The notes under the pieces are model-generated. The model was not told the DNA's origin. It saw only the letters and a list, made by a program, of their open reading frames with translations, and searched no databases. Position numbers and translations under genes: made by a program. A stretch of 64,000 nucleotides of DNA from Thalassotalea_E sp964620605. GTDB lineage: Bacteria > Pseudomonadota > Gammaproteobacteria > Enterobacterales > Alteromonadaceae. Shown piece by piece: positions 1-7,986 of this stretch; position 1 is the first letter of the stretch, and the number at the start of each line of letters is the position of its first letter. The stretch spans positions 1 to 64,000 of the forward strand of contig CAZUHQ010000008.1 in NCBI GenBank assembly GCA_964620605.1. Direction: 5' to 3'.

Positions 1-303
1 GTCACCTTTGGTATAGAATCGTTGAATTTTTTATTCTAGTGTTATCTTCACTAGTGGTGATTTGGCTGAGCACGCCTTGGCGTGGTATTTCCCTTGGCAG
101 CCACTCTGACACGTCACCTTATTTAAAGCTTCTTAGCTTGGCATAAACACATCCCTGATGATCAGCACCCAAGCCATTCATCCATAAATGTCTGACCTTA
201 CCTGAAAAAGCAGTGCTTTTTCCTGGCGGTAGCGCCCCACTCGGACACGTCACCTTTGGTATAGAATCGTTGAATTTTTTATTCTAGTGTTATCTTCACT
301 AGT
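1..303. repeat. Non-coding repeat region with a 55-bp direct repeat
   Basis: Bases 1-55 recur exactly at 249-303, 248 bp apart. The segment between them holds short self-complementary pieces: CACGCC/GGCGTG near 75-88 and GAAAAAGC/GCTTTTTC near 203-221. A shorter string, GACACGTCACCTT, recurs near 108-120 and 245-257, so the unit may be composite. No convincing coding frame is present. The layout suggests interspersed repeat units, probably continuing left of the window. It accounts for most of the gene-free stretch 1-424. Confidence 0.7.
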
Positions 304-338
304 AATAGAAGTGCTTTTAAAAAGCTGCGCTATGGTAG

Positions 339-365
339 AAAAAAAGCCCTGCTTACGCAAGGCTT
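339..365 (-). terminator. Intrinsic terminator downstream of nadA
   Basis: Read on the minus strand this is an 8-9 bp stem (AAGCCTTGC / GCAGGGCTT, one G-U pair) with a GTAA loop, followed at once by a run of seven T. It lies about 60 bp past the nadA stop codon. Confidence 0.8.
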
Positions 366-424
366 AATTTAGTTTATAGACAATAAGTACAACTGCTTGG
401 ATAAAAGTTACACAACTTTGACTA

Positions 425-1465
425 TTATCGCTTGAGTGATGCTGAAAATTCCAGCATGCGGTTTGTTGATCTTAACGCGCCTTCTCGCAGACTCATGTCA
501 ACAAACACTTCTTTGCCATTCGGGTCTAATAACGCTTCTTCAATCGCTTTAAGGCCATTCATTGCCATCCACGGGCAATGAGCACAACTTCTACAAGTTG
601 CGCCTTCTCCAGCCGTTGGCGCTTCAAAAAACTCTTTTTCCGGGCATAGCTGCTGCATTTTATAAAAAATACCGCGATCGGTAGCAACAATAAATTTCTG
701 ATTCGCTAAATCTTGCGCCGCTTTAATTAGCTGGCTGGTTGAACCAACCGCATCAGCAAGTTCAATGACATCCGCTGGCGACTCGGGATGTACAAGTACC
801 GCAGCATCTGGATGCAAAGCTTTCATGTCCTTTAGCGCCTTGGTTTTAAACTCGTCATGCACGATACAGGCGCCCTGCCACATGATCATGTCTGCACCAG
901 TTTGCTTTTGAATATAGCTGCCTAAATGACGATCCGGTCCCCAGATAATTTTTTCGCCTTGCTCTTCCAGATGCTCTACGATTTCTAACGCACAAGATGA
1001 AGTAACGATCCAATCGGCACGCGCTTTAACTGCCGTTGACGTATTGGCATAAACCACGACAGTGCGATCCGGGTGCTGATCACAAAATTCGCTGAATTCT
1101 TTAATGGGGCAACCTAAATCTAATGAACAGGTTGCTTCTAACGTTGGCATTACTACGGTTTTTTCCGGAGTTAGCACCTTAGCGGTTTCGCCCATGAATT
1201 TTACACCGGCAATAATGAGTGTTTGCGCAGAATGTTGATTACCAAAACGCGCCATTTCCAGCGAATCAGCAACACAGCCGCCAGTTTCTTCTGCTAATGC
1301 CTGAATTTCAGGGTCGGTATAATAATGTGCAATTAGCACGGCATTTTTTTCAACTAATAACGCTTTGATCCGCTCTTTGTACTGCGCCTTTTCAGCATCT
1401 GTTAACTTTGCAGGCTTGGCCGGAAAGGTAAAATCAAAATCTACCGCTAAATTACTTTGCGCCAT
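425..1465 (-). CDS. nadA: Quinolinate synthase A
   Basis: NadA condenses iminoaspartate with dihydroxyacetone phosphate to quinolinate in cytoplasmic de novo NAD synthesis. The 346-residue protein has the family's length. Cys113, Cys200 and Cys297 fall at the positions known in the E. coli enzyme to ligate its [4Fe-4S] cluster; Cys297 sits in the C291-x2-C294-x2-C297 motif. HYYTDPEIQ near residue 47 belongs to the N-terminal substrate domain. It is monocistronic as far as visible, with its own terminator downstream and the tRNA-Lys region upstream. The nadB partner is not in the window. Confidence 0.97.
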   Translation of the reverse strand: MAQSNLAVDFDFTFPAKPAKLTDAEKAQYKERIKALLVEKNAVLIAHYYTDPEIQALAEETGGCVADSLEMARFGNQHSAQTLIIAGVKFMGETAKVLTPEKTVVMPTLEATCSLDLGCPIKEFSEFCDQHPDRTVVVYANTSTAVKARADWIVTSSCALEIVEHLEEQGEKIIWGPDRHLGSYIQKQTGADMIMWQGACIVHDEFKTKALKDMKALHPDAAVLVHPESPADVIELADAVGSTSQLIKAAQDLANQKFIVATDRGIFYKMQQLCPEKEFFEAPTAGEGATCRSCAHCPWMAMNGLKAIEEALLDPNGKEVFVDMSLREGALRSTNRMLEFSASLKR

Positions 1466-1672
1466 TATTTATCTCTAATCACCATTAAAAAATCGGCATG
1501 AATTATACGCGAAACAACGACAAATGTGTATATAAGCATTATCTTTCTGTCATACGAATATGCGATATATTGAACGGGAAATTTCGCGGTAAGCAAATTT
1601 TCAAGAAGCTACTGATATTTTTAGCAATAGTTTAAAGTTTAGCTTTCTGGGAAAAATTTAAAAAGAAGGTTG

Positions 1673-1800
1673 AGAGAAAGTGGTCGGTCGTGAAGGATTG
1701 ATTCCGTACATCCTTGTACTCCACCCTGCGGATCGCGCAAGCGCGGGCAAAATTGTTCCCGACAATTTTGTGAACCTTCTTCTCGGTTCAAATCTACTAA
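1673..1800 (-). repeat. tRNA-Lys 3' remnant joined to a stem-loop repeat
   Basis: Bases 1673-1699 match the 3' end of the neighbouring tRNA-Lys genes, including CCA and 8 bp of 3' flank. Identity then stops abruptly. The rest is a chain of small hairpins: GTAC/GTAC (1706-1719), a GC-rich GCGC/GCGC unit near 1733-1745, a perfect 9-bp stem with a TCCCG loop (1748-1770), and TGAACC/GGTTCA near 1770-1791. The missing tRNA body means this copy cannot be functional. It reads as a tRNA truncated by a short interspersed element, or as a recombination scar. Confidence 0.65.
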
Positions 1801-1845
1801 GGAAGGTTTCGTAAATTAGGAGGAAAATACTTGGTATAAAGAAAG

Positions 1846-2021
1846 TGGTCGGTCGTGAAGGATTTGANNNNNNNNNNNNNNNNNNNNNNNNNNNNNNNNN
1901 NNNNNNNNNNNNNNNNNNNNNNNNNNNNNNNNNNNNNNNNNNNNNNNNNNNNNNNNNNNNNNNNNNNACCTTCGACAAATTGGTTAAAAGCCAACTGCTC
2001 TACCAACTGAGCTAACGACCG
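1846..2021 (-). tRNA. tRNA-Lys (anticodon UUU), interrupted by an assembly gap
   Basis: The 3' 22 nt (1846-1867, with encoded CCA) and the 5' 54 nt (1968-2021) flank 100 N. Joined, they give exactly 76 nt identical to the complete copy at 2082-2157. Either one tRNA was split by a contig break placed inside it, or the gap hides an unknown number of further tandem copies. The second is more likely, because assemblers collapse such arrays. The loop reads CTTTTAA with anticodon TTT. Confidence 0.85.
1868..1967. other. Assembly gap (100 N) inside the tRNA-Lys array
   Basis: A round-number run of N. Both edges lie inside tRNA-Lys sequence and are in perfect register with each other, so the gap reflects an unresolved tandem repeat, not unique missing sequence. 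Confidence 0.95.
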
Positions 2022-2081
2022 ATATAAATTTATTTGCTAAATGAGAGAACTCCACTTGCTCTAAATTGGTATAAGAGAAAG

Positions 2082-2157
2082 TGGTCGGTCGTGAAGGATT
2101 TGAACCTTCGACAAATTGGTTAAAAGCCAACTGCTCTACCAACTGAGCTAACGACCG
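2082..2157 (-). tRNA. tRNA-Lys (anticodon UUU)
   Basis: Complete 76-nt tRNA on the minus strand. The acceptor stem pairs CGGTCGT with ACGACCG, followed by discriminator A and encoded CCA. The D-arm has GCTC...GAGC with AGTTGGTA in the loop, the anticodon loop is CTTTTAA (anticodon TTT), and the T-arm has GGTTCAAAT. It is the promoter-proximal copy of an array, separated from the next copy by about 60 bp. Confidence 0.95.
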
Positions 2158-2196
2158 ACATTTAGTGCGAAGACCGTCTCGGTCAACGCGCCGCAT

Positions 2197-2224
2197 ATGA
2201 TACTGATAATTTTGCCCGTTGCAA
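2197..2224 (-). promoter_or_regulatory. Sigma70-type promoter of the tRNA-Lys array
   Basis: On the minus strand TTGCAA (2219-2224) lies 16 bp from TATCAT (2197-2202). A GC-rich discriminator (GCGGCGCG) follows, as is typical of stringently controlled stable-RNA promoters. The tRNA begins about 40 bp further on. Confidence 0.55.
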
Positions 2225-2292
2225 CAACAAAATTAAGTTTTTTGCGGATATTTTTTCAAATGCTCAAAAAGCCAACATAGTGAGCAAGTTAT

Positions 2293-3069
2293 CTACAGCA
2301 AACTGGCTAATCTCGGCTCGGCTAACTTAGCTGCACTTGAGTTTGGATACTCTTTTATCAGCTGCTGATACAAGGTACGGGCTTTTGCACTATTGTTTTG
2401 TTTTTGCTCAACCATCGCCAGCTTAAGCATAGCATCACTACGTTTTGTTGAATCGCGGTATTTACTCACTACCACTTCAAACTCAGTTTTTGCTTTTGCC
2501 AGTGCATTTTTATTAAACAATAATTGCCCTAACCAATAATGCGCATTTGCCGCATAGCTGGAATTAGGATAATTTTGATTAAAGGTTTGGAATGCTGGAA
2601 TTGCCTGATCGTAACGCTTTTCTTTCAGCACTAAATTCACCGCGCGATCATAAGCTTCGTTTTCGGTTAAGTTACTACTGTAACCATTATTTGCCGCTGT
2701 CGCCGGTGCTTCTATCGAAGTAGGAACATTGCTAGCAGGCTTTAACGCTTGCGATACTCGGCGGTCGAGCTCTTGATATAGTTCGCGCTGACGTTCAAGA
2801 ACTTGACTAAGCTGATGGGTATGTAGTTCAGTGACACCGCGCAGCTCATCCACTTCATTTTGTAGATCATCAAGTTGACGTTGTACTTTCACCTGAGCGC
2901 GGTTTCTCGCTTCAACCTGGCGTTCCAAATTTTCAACTCGCTGTTGCAGTGAGAAAGACTTACTACCGCCACTTTGCGAAATATCAATCACAGGCGCAGG
3001 CTCTGCTGCTATTACACTAAATGTACCAGCAGCGAGCACAAGGCCCAATAAAACTTTATTGAGTTTCAT
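2293..3069 (-). CDS. cpoB: Cell division coordinator CpoB (YbgF)
   Basis: Periplasmic protein that links the Tol-Pal machinery to PBP1B-dependent septal peptidoglycan synthesis. The 258-residue product has a signal peptide (cleavage after AIAA-like VIAA, about residue 22). A coiled coil at about 40-110, known in the family to trimerise and bind TolA, follows. The C-terminal half (about 135-258) has TPR-like repeats such as AHYWLGQLLF and AMLKLAMVEQ. It is the last gene of the tol-pal operon, 12 bp after pal. Operon position and domain order agree with the family. Confidence 0.93.
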   Translation of the reverse strand: MKLNKVLLGLVLAAGTFSVIAAEPAPVIDISQSGGSKSFSLQQRVENLERQVEARNRAQVKVQRQLDDLQNEVDELRGVTELHTHQLSQVLERQRELYQELDRRVSQALKPASNVPTSIEAPATAANNGYSSNLTENEAYDRAVNLVLKEKRYDQAIPAFQTFNQNYPNSSYAANAHYWLGQLLFNKNALAKAKTEFEVVVSKYRDSTKRSDAMLKLAMVEQKQNNSAKARTLYQQLIKEYPNSSAAKLAEPRLASLL

Positions 3070-3081
3070 TTAACGACCTGA

Positions 3082-3630
3082 TTAGTAGACCAAAACAGCG
3101 CGACGGTTTTTCGCAAACGCAGCTTCTGTGCGATCTTTAACCATAGGTTTTTCTTCACCATAGCTAACAACAGATAATTGTGAAGCAGCAACGCCCATGT
3201 TTTCCAGGTAAGTCATAACCGCTTTGGCACGACGCTCACCCAAGGCGATATTGTATTCAGGTGTACCACGCTCATCGGCGTGACCTTCGATTAATACGCT
3301 AACATTTGAGTTCTCATTTAAGAATTTTGCATGAGCGTCCAAAATCGCTGCAAATTCAGCATCTACGGTTGATTTATCAAAATCAAAGTAAACGATATGC
3401 TCAGAGCGTAAACGTTCCATTTCTTGACGTTTCTGCTCTTCGATCTCTTGCTCTCTCTTCATTGCATTGGCACGAATTCTTGCTTGTTCAGCCGCCTGAG
3501 CTTCAGCTTGGGTTTGGGCATTGGTATCTACTTGACTTTGCTCATCAACTTCAGAATTTGAGCTACATGCAGCTAATGCCATCATAGGTAATGCTACAGC
3601 AAGAGCTTTAACAGTTTTATTCAAGCGCAT
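3082..3630 (-). CDS. pal: Peptidoglycan-associated lipoprotein Pal
   Basis: Outer-membrane lipoprotein that binds peptidoglycan and is mobilised by Tol to pull the outer membrane inward at the septum. A signal peptide ends in the lipobox LAAC with Cys22 as the acylated residue. A charged, Gln/Glu-rich linker (30-75) follows, then an OmpA-like domain from VYFDFD (80-85) with IEGHADERG (114-122), the diaminopimelate-binding segment. The length of 182 aa is slightly above the E. coli protein because of the longer linker. It sits 45 bp after tolB. Confidence 0.97.
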   Translation of the reverse strand: MRLNKTVKALAVALPMMALAACSSNSEVDEQSQVDTNAQTQAEAQAAEQARIRANAMKREQEIEEQKRQEMERLRSEHIVYFDFDKSTVDAEFAAILDAHAKFLNENSNVSVLIEGHADERGTPEYNIALGERRAKAVMTYLENMGVAASQLSVVSYGEEKPMVKDRTEAAFAKNRRAVLVY

Positions 3631-3675
3631 TTCGATTTTCCTTATTGTTTCAATATTATTAACTTTTAATCATTA

Positions 3676-5022
3676 TTATAAGAATGGTGACCAAGCCGGA
3701 GACTTCACCTGCCCGTTAAGTGCAGGTAACCTGGCTTTAAATCGACCATCCACTGACACTAAACTCAATACCTGACGGCTATTGTGTAAGGTGCTGTAAA
3801 TTATCATGCCACCATTAGGGGCAACACTTGGTGATTCATCTAAGCGCGTTTTGGTTAAAACCTGGAAGATGCCAGAGCTTAACTCTTGTTTCGCTAAATG
3901 ATATTTCCCCCGTGTTCTATTAACCATTATCAGTTCACGTCCGTCTGGTGTTAATGAACCACCCAGGTTCATTTCACCGTCAAACGTTAGACGTCTTACT
4001 CTACCATCAACTAAATTTACGCGATATAGCTGAGGTTTTCCACCCCGTTCTGAACTAAATATCAATGATTTACCATCAGGTGACCAACTTGGCTCAGTGT
4101 CTATCGCTCGATGTCTGGTAATGCGGCGTAATTTTTTCGTCGCGATATTCATAGTATAAAGCTCGGGATTACCATCTTTTGACAACACCATCGCCAGGCT
4201 ATTACCATCAGGAGACCAGCGCGGCGCACTATTTATTCCATCAAACGAGCTAATTAATGTTCTTTTACCGGTATAAATATCAATAACATAAATTTGCGCC
4301 TGGCGGTTTTCAAAAGTAACGTAAGCGAGTTTGTTACCATCTGGTGACCAGTCTGGTGACATTAACGGTTCTTTTGAACTCAATAGCACATGCTCGTTAT
4401 AACCGTCATAGTCGGCAATCACTAACTGATACGGATAATCTCCCTGATCGCGGACGATGACATAAGAAATTTTCGTTAAAAATGCACCGCGACTGCCGGT
4501 TAATTTTTCGTATACTTCATCGCTGATCCTGTGGGCATAGCGACGAAATTGGCTGCTGGAGATCTCAACCGTACTTTGATCTAAAATATGATCTGAAGTT
4601 TGTACCAGCTTGCCACTACTAAGCATTTGTGTCTGGCCACCGGTAATTTGACCACGGATAACATCGACTAACTGATAACTAACCTGATAGCGGCCAATTG
4701 AGGTTTCGCGAATTTGGCCAACGACAATATTTTCTACGCCCTCAGCTGCCCAGGCGGCATAATCAATTTCACTGTCTTTAGATGGCATTTGTGGAAAACG
4801 CAGTTCATTGATCGGACTAAACTTTCCACTGCGCAGTAGATCATCACTAACCACTTTGGCAATACTTTCAGGTAGTTCGCCATTGCCTTGCCATTGAAAT
4901 GGCAAAATCGCAATCGGCCGAGCGCCATCTATGCCTTCAGTGATCACTATTTCTAAGGTGGCATTAACCTGGCTGGTGAAAATAAATAAACAAGTTAATA
5001 AAATGGATTTGATTTTTATCAT
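3676..5022 (-). CDS. tolB: Tol-Pal system beta-propeller protein TolB
   Basis: Periplasmic protein that binds Pal and couples it to TolA. The 448-residue protein has a signal peptide (about 1-21, ending VNA), an N-terminal alpha/beta domain with TEGIDGARPIAILPF that interacts with TolA, and a C-terminal six-bladed propeller. The blades show repeated WSPDG-type motifs (SPDWSPDGNK, PRWSPDGNS, PSWSPDGKS). It lies 33 bp after tolA in the same operon. Confidence 0.97.
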   Translation of the reverse strand: MIKIKSILLTCLFIFTSQVNATLEIVITEGIDGARPIAILPFQWQGNGELPESIAKVVSDDLLRSGKFSPINELRFPQMPSKDSEIDYAAWAAEGVENIVVGQIRETSIGRYQVSYQLVDVIRGQITGGQTQMLSSGKLVQTSDHILDQSTVEISSSQFRRYAHRISDEVYEKLTGSRGAFLTKISYVIVRDQGDYPYQLVIADYDGYNEHVLLSSKEPLMSPDWSPDGNKLAYVTFENRQAQIYVIDIYTGKRTLISSFDGINSAPRWSPDGNSLAMVLSKDGNPELYTMNIATKKLRRITRHRAIDTEPSWSPDGKSLIFSSERGGKPQLYRVNLVDGRVRRLTFDGEMNLGGSLTPDGRELIMVNRTRGKYHLAKQELSSGIFQVLTKTRLDESPSVAPNGGMIIYSTLHNSRQVLSLVSVDGRFKARLPALNGQVKSPAWSPFL

Positions 5023-5055
5023 ATTTTGTAAAAAACACTTAATTGTTATTAATAA

Positions 5056-5955
5056 TTAAAATTCAGGCACCACAGTTAAACTGATTGTGCGCATTTTTTC
5101 AAACACTTCCGGATCTTTTGACACAGGTAACTTACCGGCCTTGTTAACCGCGTTGCGTGCCACATCACAAACTACTCGATCCCCTTGACCAGCCTGAATA
5201 CTGATAACAAAACCAGAAGGTGCCAGTTTAATCGCTAATTTACAAGACTTACCTTCCATGGTTGCTTTATCGGTGAGCAAATTATTTTGGATCATTCGGG
5301 TTATTAGCGCAGTATATTTACCAATTTCAGAAGTGATCTGCTGATTACGCGCTTGCTGACGCGCCGCCATCTCTTCTGCCATCTGCTGTTCTAATAATTT
5401 CTGCTGCTCGGCACGTTCGCGCGCTTCCTGTTCTTTACGTTTTTTCTCTGCTGCTTGCTTTTTCCTACGCGCTTCTGCTTTTTTCGCTGCTTGCTGTTCT
5501 TTTAAGCGTTTTGCTTTTGCTTCAGCAGCTGCTTTTTCCGCCGCCTTTTTCTCTCGTTCTTTTTGTTTTCTTAATTTTTCAGCGGCTGCGGCTTTCACGC
5601 GGGCTTTTTCTGCCGCGGCATTCGCAGCTTTACGTTCCCGTTCTTTTTTCTGACGTTGCTGCTCCAGCGCTTTTAAGCGCTTTTCTTCTTTCGCCCGTCG
5701 ACGTTTTGCTGCCGCCGCTTTTTCTTCCAATGCTTTTAAACGCTTGGCTTCATCGTCCTTTTGTTTTTTCAGCTTGTTAATTTGCGCATCCACCTTGCTT
5801 CTGTCAACAACTACTGCCTGAATCGGCTTGACTTGCGCCGCCGTAGGTGTCGGTTTTGGCGGCGTGGCGGAAAAGTCCCCCAATAACAGCACTAATAATA
5901 GTGCCGCATGTAAGGCCAAGCTGTAGGCGAGTGCTTTACTAAAGGTTGAATTCAC
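5056..5955 (-). CDS. tolA: Tol-Pal inner-membrane spanning protein TolA
   Basis: TolA bridges the TolQR motor in the inner membrane to TolB and Pal. It has one transmembrane helix (about 8-27), a long Lys/Ala/Glu/Arg-rich helical domain (about 55-205), and a C-terminal globular domain (about 206-299) with GKSCKLAIKLAPSG and two cysteines (CKL, VVCD). It is shorter than E. coli TolA (about 421 aa), mainly in the repetitive helix, as is common outside Enterobacteria. It begins 5 bp after the tolR stop. Confidence 0.95.
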   Translation of the reverse strand: MNSTFSKALAYSLALHAALLLVLLLGDFSATPPKPTPTAAQVKPIQAVVVDRSKVDAQINKLKKQKDDEAKRLKALEEKAAAAKRRRAKEEKRLKALEQQRQKKERERKAANAAAEKARVKAAAAEKLRKQKEREKKAAEKAAAEAKAKRLKEQQAAKKAEARRKKQAAEKKRKEQEARERAEQQKLLEQQMAEEMAARQQARNQQITSEIGKYTALITRMIQNNLLTDKATMEGKSCKLAIKLAPSGFVISIQAGQGDRVVCDVARNAVNKAGKLPVSKDPEVFEKMRTISLTVVPEF

Positions 5956-5960
5956 GTGCG

Positions 5961-6386
5961 CTATTTCTCCGGTGAATCCGTCATTAAACCAACCGATGTC
6001 ACGCCGGCATCACGCTGCAATAATACCATTAGCTGGATCACCGCATCATAAGGTACGGCGCCATCTCCATTTACTACCACAGGTGTTTCAGGCTCTACTT
6101 TAAGGTGTGCCGCCACTAAGGTTGCCAGTTCTTCTGCCGACATAGGTTCATTTTTGCTGATGCCAACAGCAAGGTAATAATTACCTTGTGCGTCTACCGA
6201 GGCCACTAATGGTGGTTTACTGTCTTTACTTAACGGTTCAGCATCTGCTTTTGGCAAGTCTACTTTTACCCCTTGGGTTATCAAAGGAGCTGTCACCATA
6301 AAAATAATTAACAGCACCAGCATTACATCAATGTAAGGCACAACATTGATTTCAGCGACTTTGCGACGTCTGACTCGATTATACAT
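5961..6386 (-). CDS. tolR: Tol-Pal proton-channel subunit TolR
   Basis: ExbD/TolR family inner-membrane protein that forms the proton-driven motor with TolQ. The 141-residue protein has a short basic N-terminus, one transmembrane helix (about 16-35), and the key motif VPYIDVMLVLLIIFMV, where the Asp carries protons. The periplasmic domain follows. It starts 8 bp after tolQ. Confidence 0.96.
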   Translation of the reverse strand: MYNRVRRRKVAEINVVPYIDVMLVLLIIFMVTAPLITQGVKVDLPKADAEPLSKDSKPPLVASVDAQGNYYLAVGISKNEPMSAEELATLVAAHLKVEPETPVVVNGDGAVPYDAVIQLMVLLQRDAGVTSVGLMTDSPEK

Positions 6387-6394
6387 AACGCCTC

Positions 6395-7081
6395 CTATTG
6401 TCCCTGGTGCTCACCTGCCGTTTGACGATGTAAAATACTGGAAAATTCTTCCATAAAATTACCGTAACTGTTTTCAAGCTTTTCCACGTGATGAGTAAAA
6501 CGGTTATATGCCATAACCGCAGGAATAGCGGCAAACAGCCCCATGGCGGTGGCAATTAACGCTTCCGCAATACCTGGCGCGACTTGGGCTAAGGTTGCTT
6601 GTTCCTGCGCGCCAAGGGCGATAAATGAATTCATAATCCCCCAAACCGTGCCGAACAAACCGATATAAGGGCTGATAGAGCCGACGGTTGCCATAAAAGG
6701 TAAATGAGTTTCTAAATCATCCACTTCTCTGGAAAGTGCGACGCGCATCGCTCTGTGAGTACCATCAACTACCGCTTGCGGGGAATGGATATTGCTTTTT
6801 CTTAAACGGGCAAACTCTTTAAAACCGGCAACAAATAAACTTTCTATGCCATAAATATGTGCGCGGGCCGAAATTTCGCTGTACAGTTTGCTCAAATCCG
6901 CACCACTCCAAAACTTATCCTCAAAATTTTGCAGCTGGTGACGCGCCCCTTGCAACGCTTTTCTGCGCTGGAAAATCATGGTCCAGCAAGCAATGGAAAA
7001 ACCCAATAAAGTTAACATTACCGCCTTAACTAATAAGCTGGCCTGTAAAAACAAATCAAAAAACGAAAGTTCAGCTGACAC
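6395..7081 (-). CDS. tolQ: Tol-Pal motor subunit TolQ
   Basis: MotA/TolQ/ExbB family proton-channel subunit. The 228-residue protein has three membrane helices: about 15-35, 130-155 (ATVGSISPYIGLFGTVWGIM) and 168-190 (EALIATAMGLFAAIPAVM). The conserved Thr and Gly residues of the family are present in the second and third helices. Its start overlaps the end of ybgC by 11 bp, which implies translational coupling. Confidence 0.97.
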   Translation of the reverse strand: MSAELSFFDLFLQASLLVKAVMLTLLGFSIACWTMIFQRRKALQGARHQLQNFEDKFWSGADLSKLYSEISARAHIYGIESLFVAGFKEFARLRKSNIHSPQAVVDGTHRAMRVALSREVDDLETHLPFMATVGSISPYIGLFGTVWGIMNSFIALGAQEQATLAQVAPGIAEALIATAMGLFAAIPAVMAYNRFTHHVEKLENSYGNFMEEFSSILHRQTAGEHQGQ

Positions 7082-7481
7082 CTTTTAATGCTCCTAATAT
7101 AGTGTTTGGGATAGCGCATGGCTTAGCACGTGCAAGATCGATATATGCGACCAGCACTTCAATATGACACAAGATAATACCTTGTTGATTGGTAATGTCT
7201 TGAGAAAATTTCACACTGGCACGTTTTATTTCGCTAAGGACTGAAGTCACTGTAAGTAAATCATCGAGCTTGGCGACTGCCATATTATCCATTTCAAGCT
7301 TTCTGACCACAAAGCCACAGTTTTGTTCTAAAAAATATGACTGCTCGATACCGAGTTCTCTGAGCCACTCAGTGCGGGCACGTTCACAAAAATTTAAATA
7401 GTTAGCGTGGTAGACATTACCACCGGCATCGGTGTCTTCGTAATAAACCCGTAACTGGTATTCATTTTTTGGTAGAGACAT
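7071..7481 (-). CDS. ybgC: Tol-Pal-associated acyl-CoA thioesterase YbgC
   Basis: Hotdog-fold acyl-CoA thioesterase of the 4-hydroxybenzoyl-CoA thioesterase class. The family motif YYEDTDAGGNVYHANYL is near residue 14, with the catalytic Asp in DTDAGG. The length of 136 aa is normal. It is the first gene of the tol-pal operon and overlaps tolQ. Its physiological substrate in this organism is not evident. Confidence 0.95.
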   Translation of the reverse strand: MSLPKNEYQLRVYYEDTDAGGNVYHANYLNFCERARTEWLRELGIEQSYFLEQNCGFVVRKLEMDNMAVAKLDDLLTVTSVLSEIKRASVKFSQDITNQQGIILCHIEVLVAYIDLARAKPCAIPNTILGALKGVS

Positions 7482-7531
7482 TACTATAAGTATGGCTAGA
7501 ACTCACTCTAGCTAGCTAATTATTTTTACAG

Positions 7532-7560
7532 AATATAGTAATAGATCACACCTAGTTCAA
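7532..7560 (-). promoter_or_regulatory. Promoter of the ybgC-tol-pal operon
   Basis: On the minus strand TTGAAC (7555-7560) lies 17 bp from TATATT (7532-7537), about 50 bp upstream of the ybgC start. Confidence 0.5.
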
Positions 7561-7705
7561 ACAAGCCTTAATGTCGCAGTTTAACGGTATTTTTATGCAA
7601 AATATCGAGAATTTTATTTATCGAAATATTTCGTAGGGTTTTATTCACCATCCATTAACATTTATACATTAGTTTTTCTAATGTGAAACTGGTAATTTTT
7701 TTCGT

Positions 7706-7735
7706 TTGTCAGTGATTAGAGTAATCACTTAAAAT
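7706..7735 (+). promoter_or_regulatory. Promoter with a palindromic operator in its spacer
   Basis: TTGTCA (7706-7711) and TAAAAT (7730-7735) are 18 bp apart. The spacer is a perfect inverted repeat, AGTGATTA-GAG-TAATCACT (7711-7729), so a dimeric regulator could occlude RNA polymerase here. The promoter points at the candidate small RNA that ends in the terminator at 7891-7916. I do not recognise the palindrome as a known regulator's site. Confidence 0.5.
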
Positions 7736-7741
7736 ACTCTT

Positions 7742-7916
7742 GTTTTCTGAGCTAGCGCACAAATAAAGCAACGAACCCCTGATGTTTTATTTTTAGCCAG
7801 ACATTTTCAGTGAAGAGATAGTCACTATTTCTTCTCTCTGACATACTTCCTGGAATACAAATTCCTTCTAGCAACTTGAAATTTAAGTTGGCCCGCTAAT
7901 TAGCGGGCTTTTTTTT
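7742..7916 (+). ncRNA. Candidate intergenic small RNA
   Basis: This roughly 175-nt stretch lies alone in the 505-bp gap between ruvB and ybgC, both on the other strand. It has a promoter just upstream and a strong terminator at its end. The only notable reading frame is a four-codon one (ATG TTT TAT TTT TAG near 7778), so it is more likely non-coding. The 3' part can form two stacked hairpins, CAACTT/AAGTTG (7872-7890) and the terminator stem. I see no match to 6S RNA, Spot 42, tmRNA or CsrB-type GGA-rich RNAs. A regulatory RNA is an inference from architecture only. Confidence 0.45.
7891..7916 (+). terminator. Intrinsic terminator of the candidate small RNA
   Basis: Perfect 8-bp stem GCCCGCTA/TAGCGGGC with a 2-nt loop, followed by eight T (7909-7916) on the plus strand only. 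Neighbouring genes are on the minus strand, so it must serve a plus-strand transcript. Confidence 0.8.
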
Positions 7917-7986
7917 GCCTGAAATTTATCAAAAGTGCAAGGCGGTATTACATAGCTTTGCACCTATTAATCATAGGAGAATCAAA

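Noticed and set aside
1658..2196. Short open frames across the tRNA-Lys array
   Set aside because: They translate tRNA sequence and N; no ribosome sites. Not genes.
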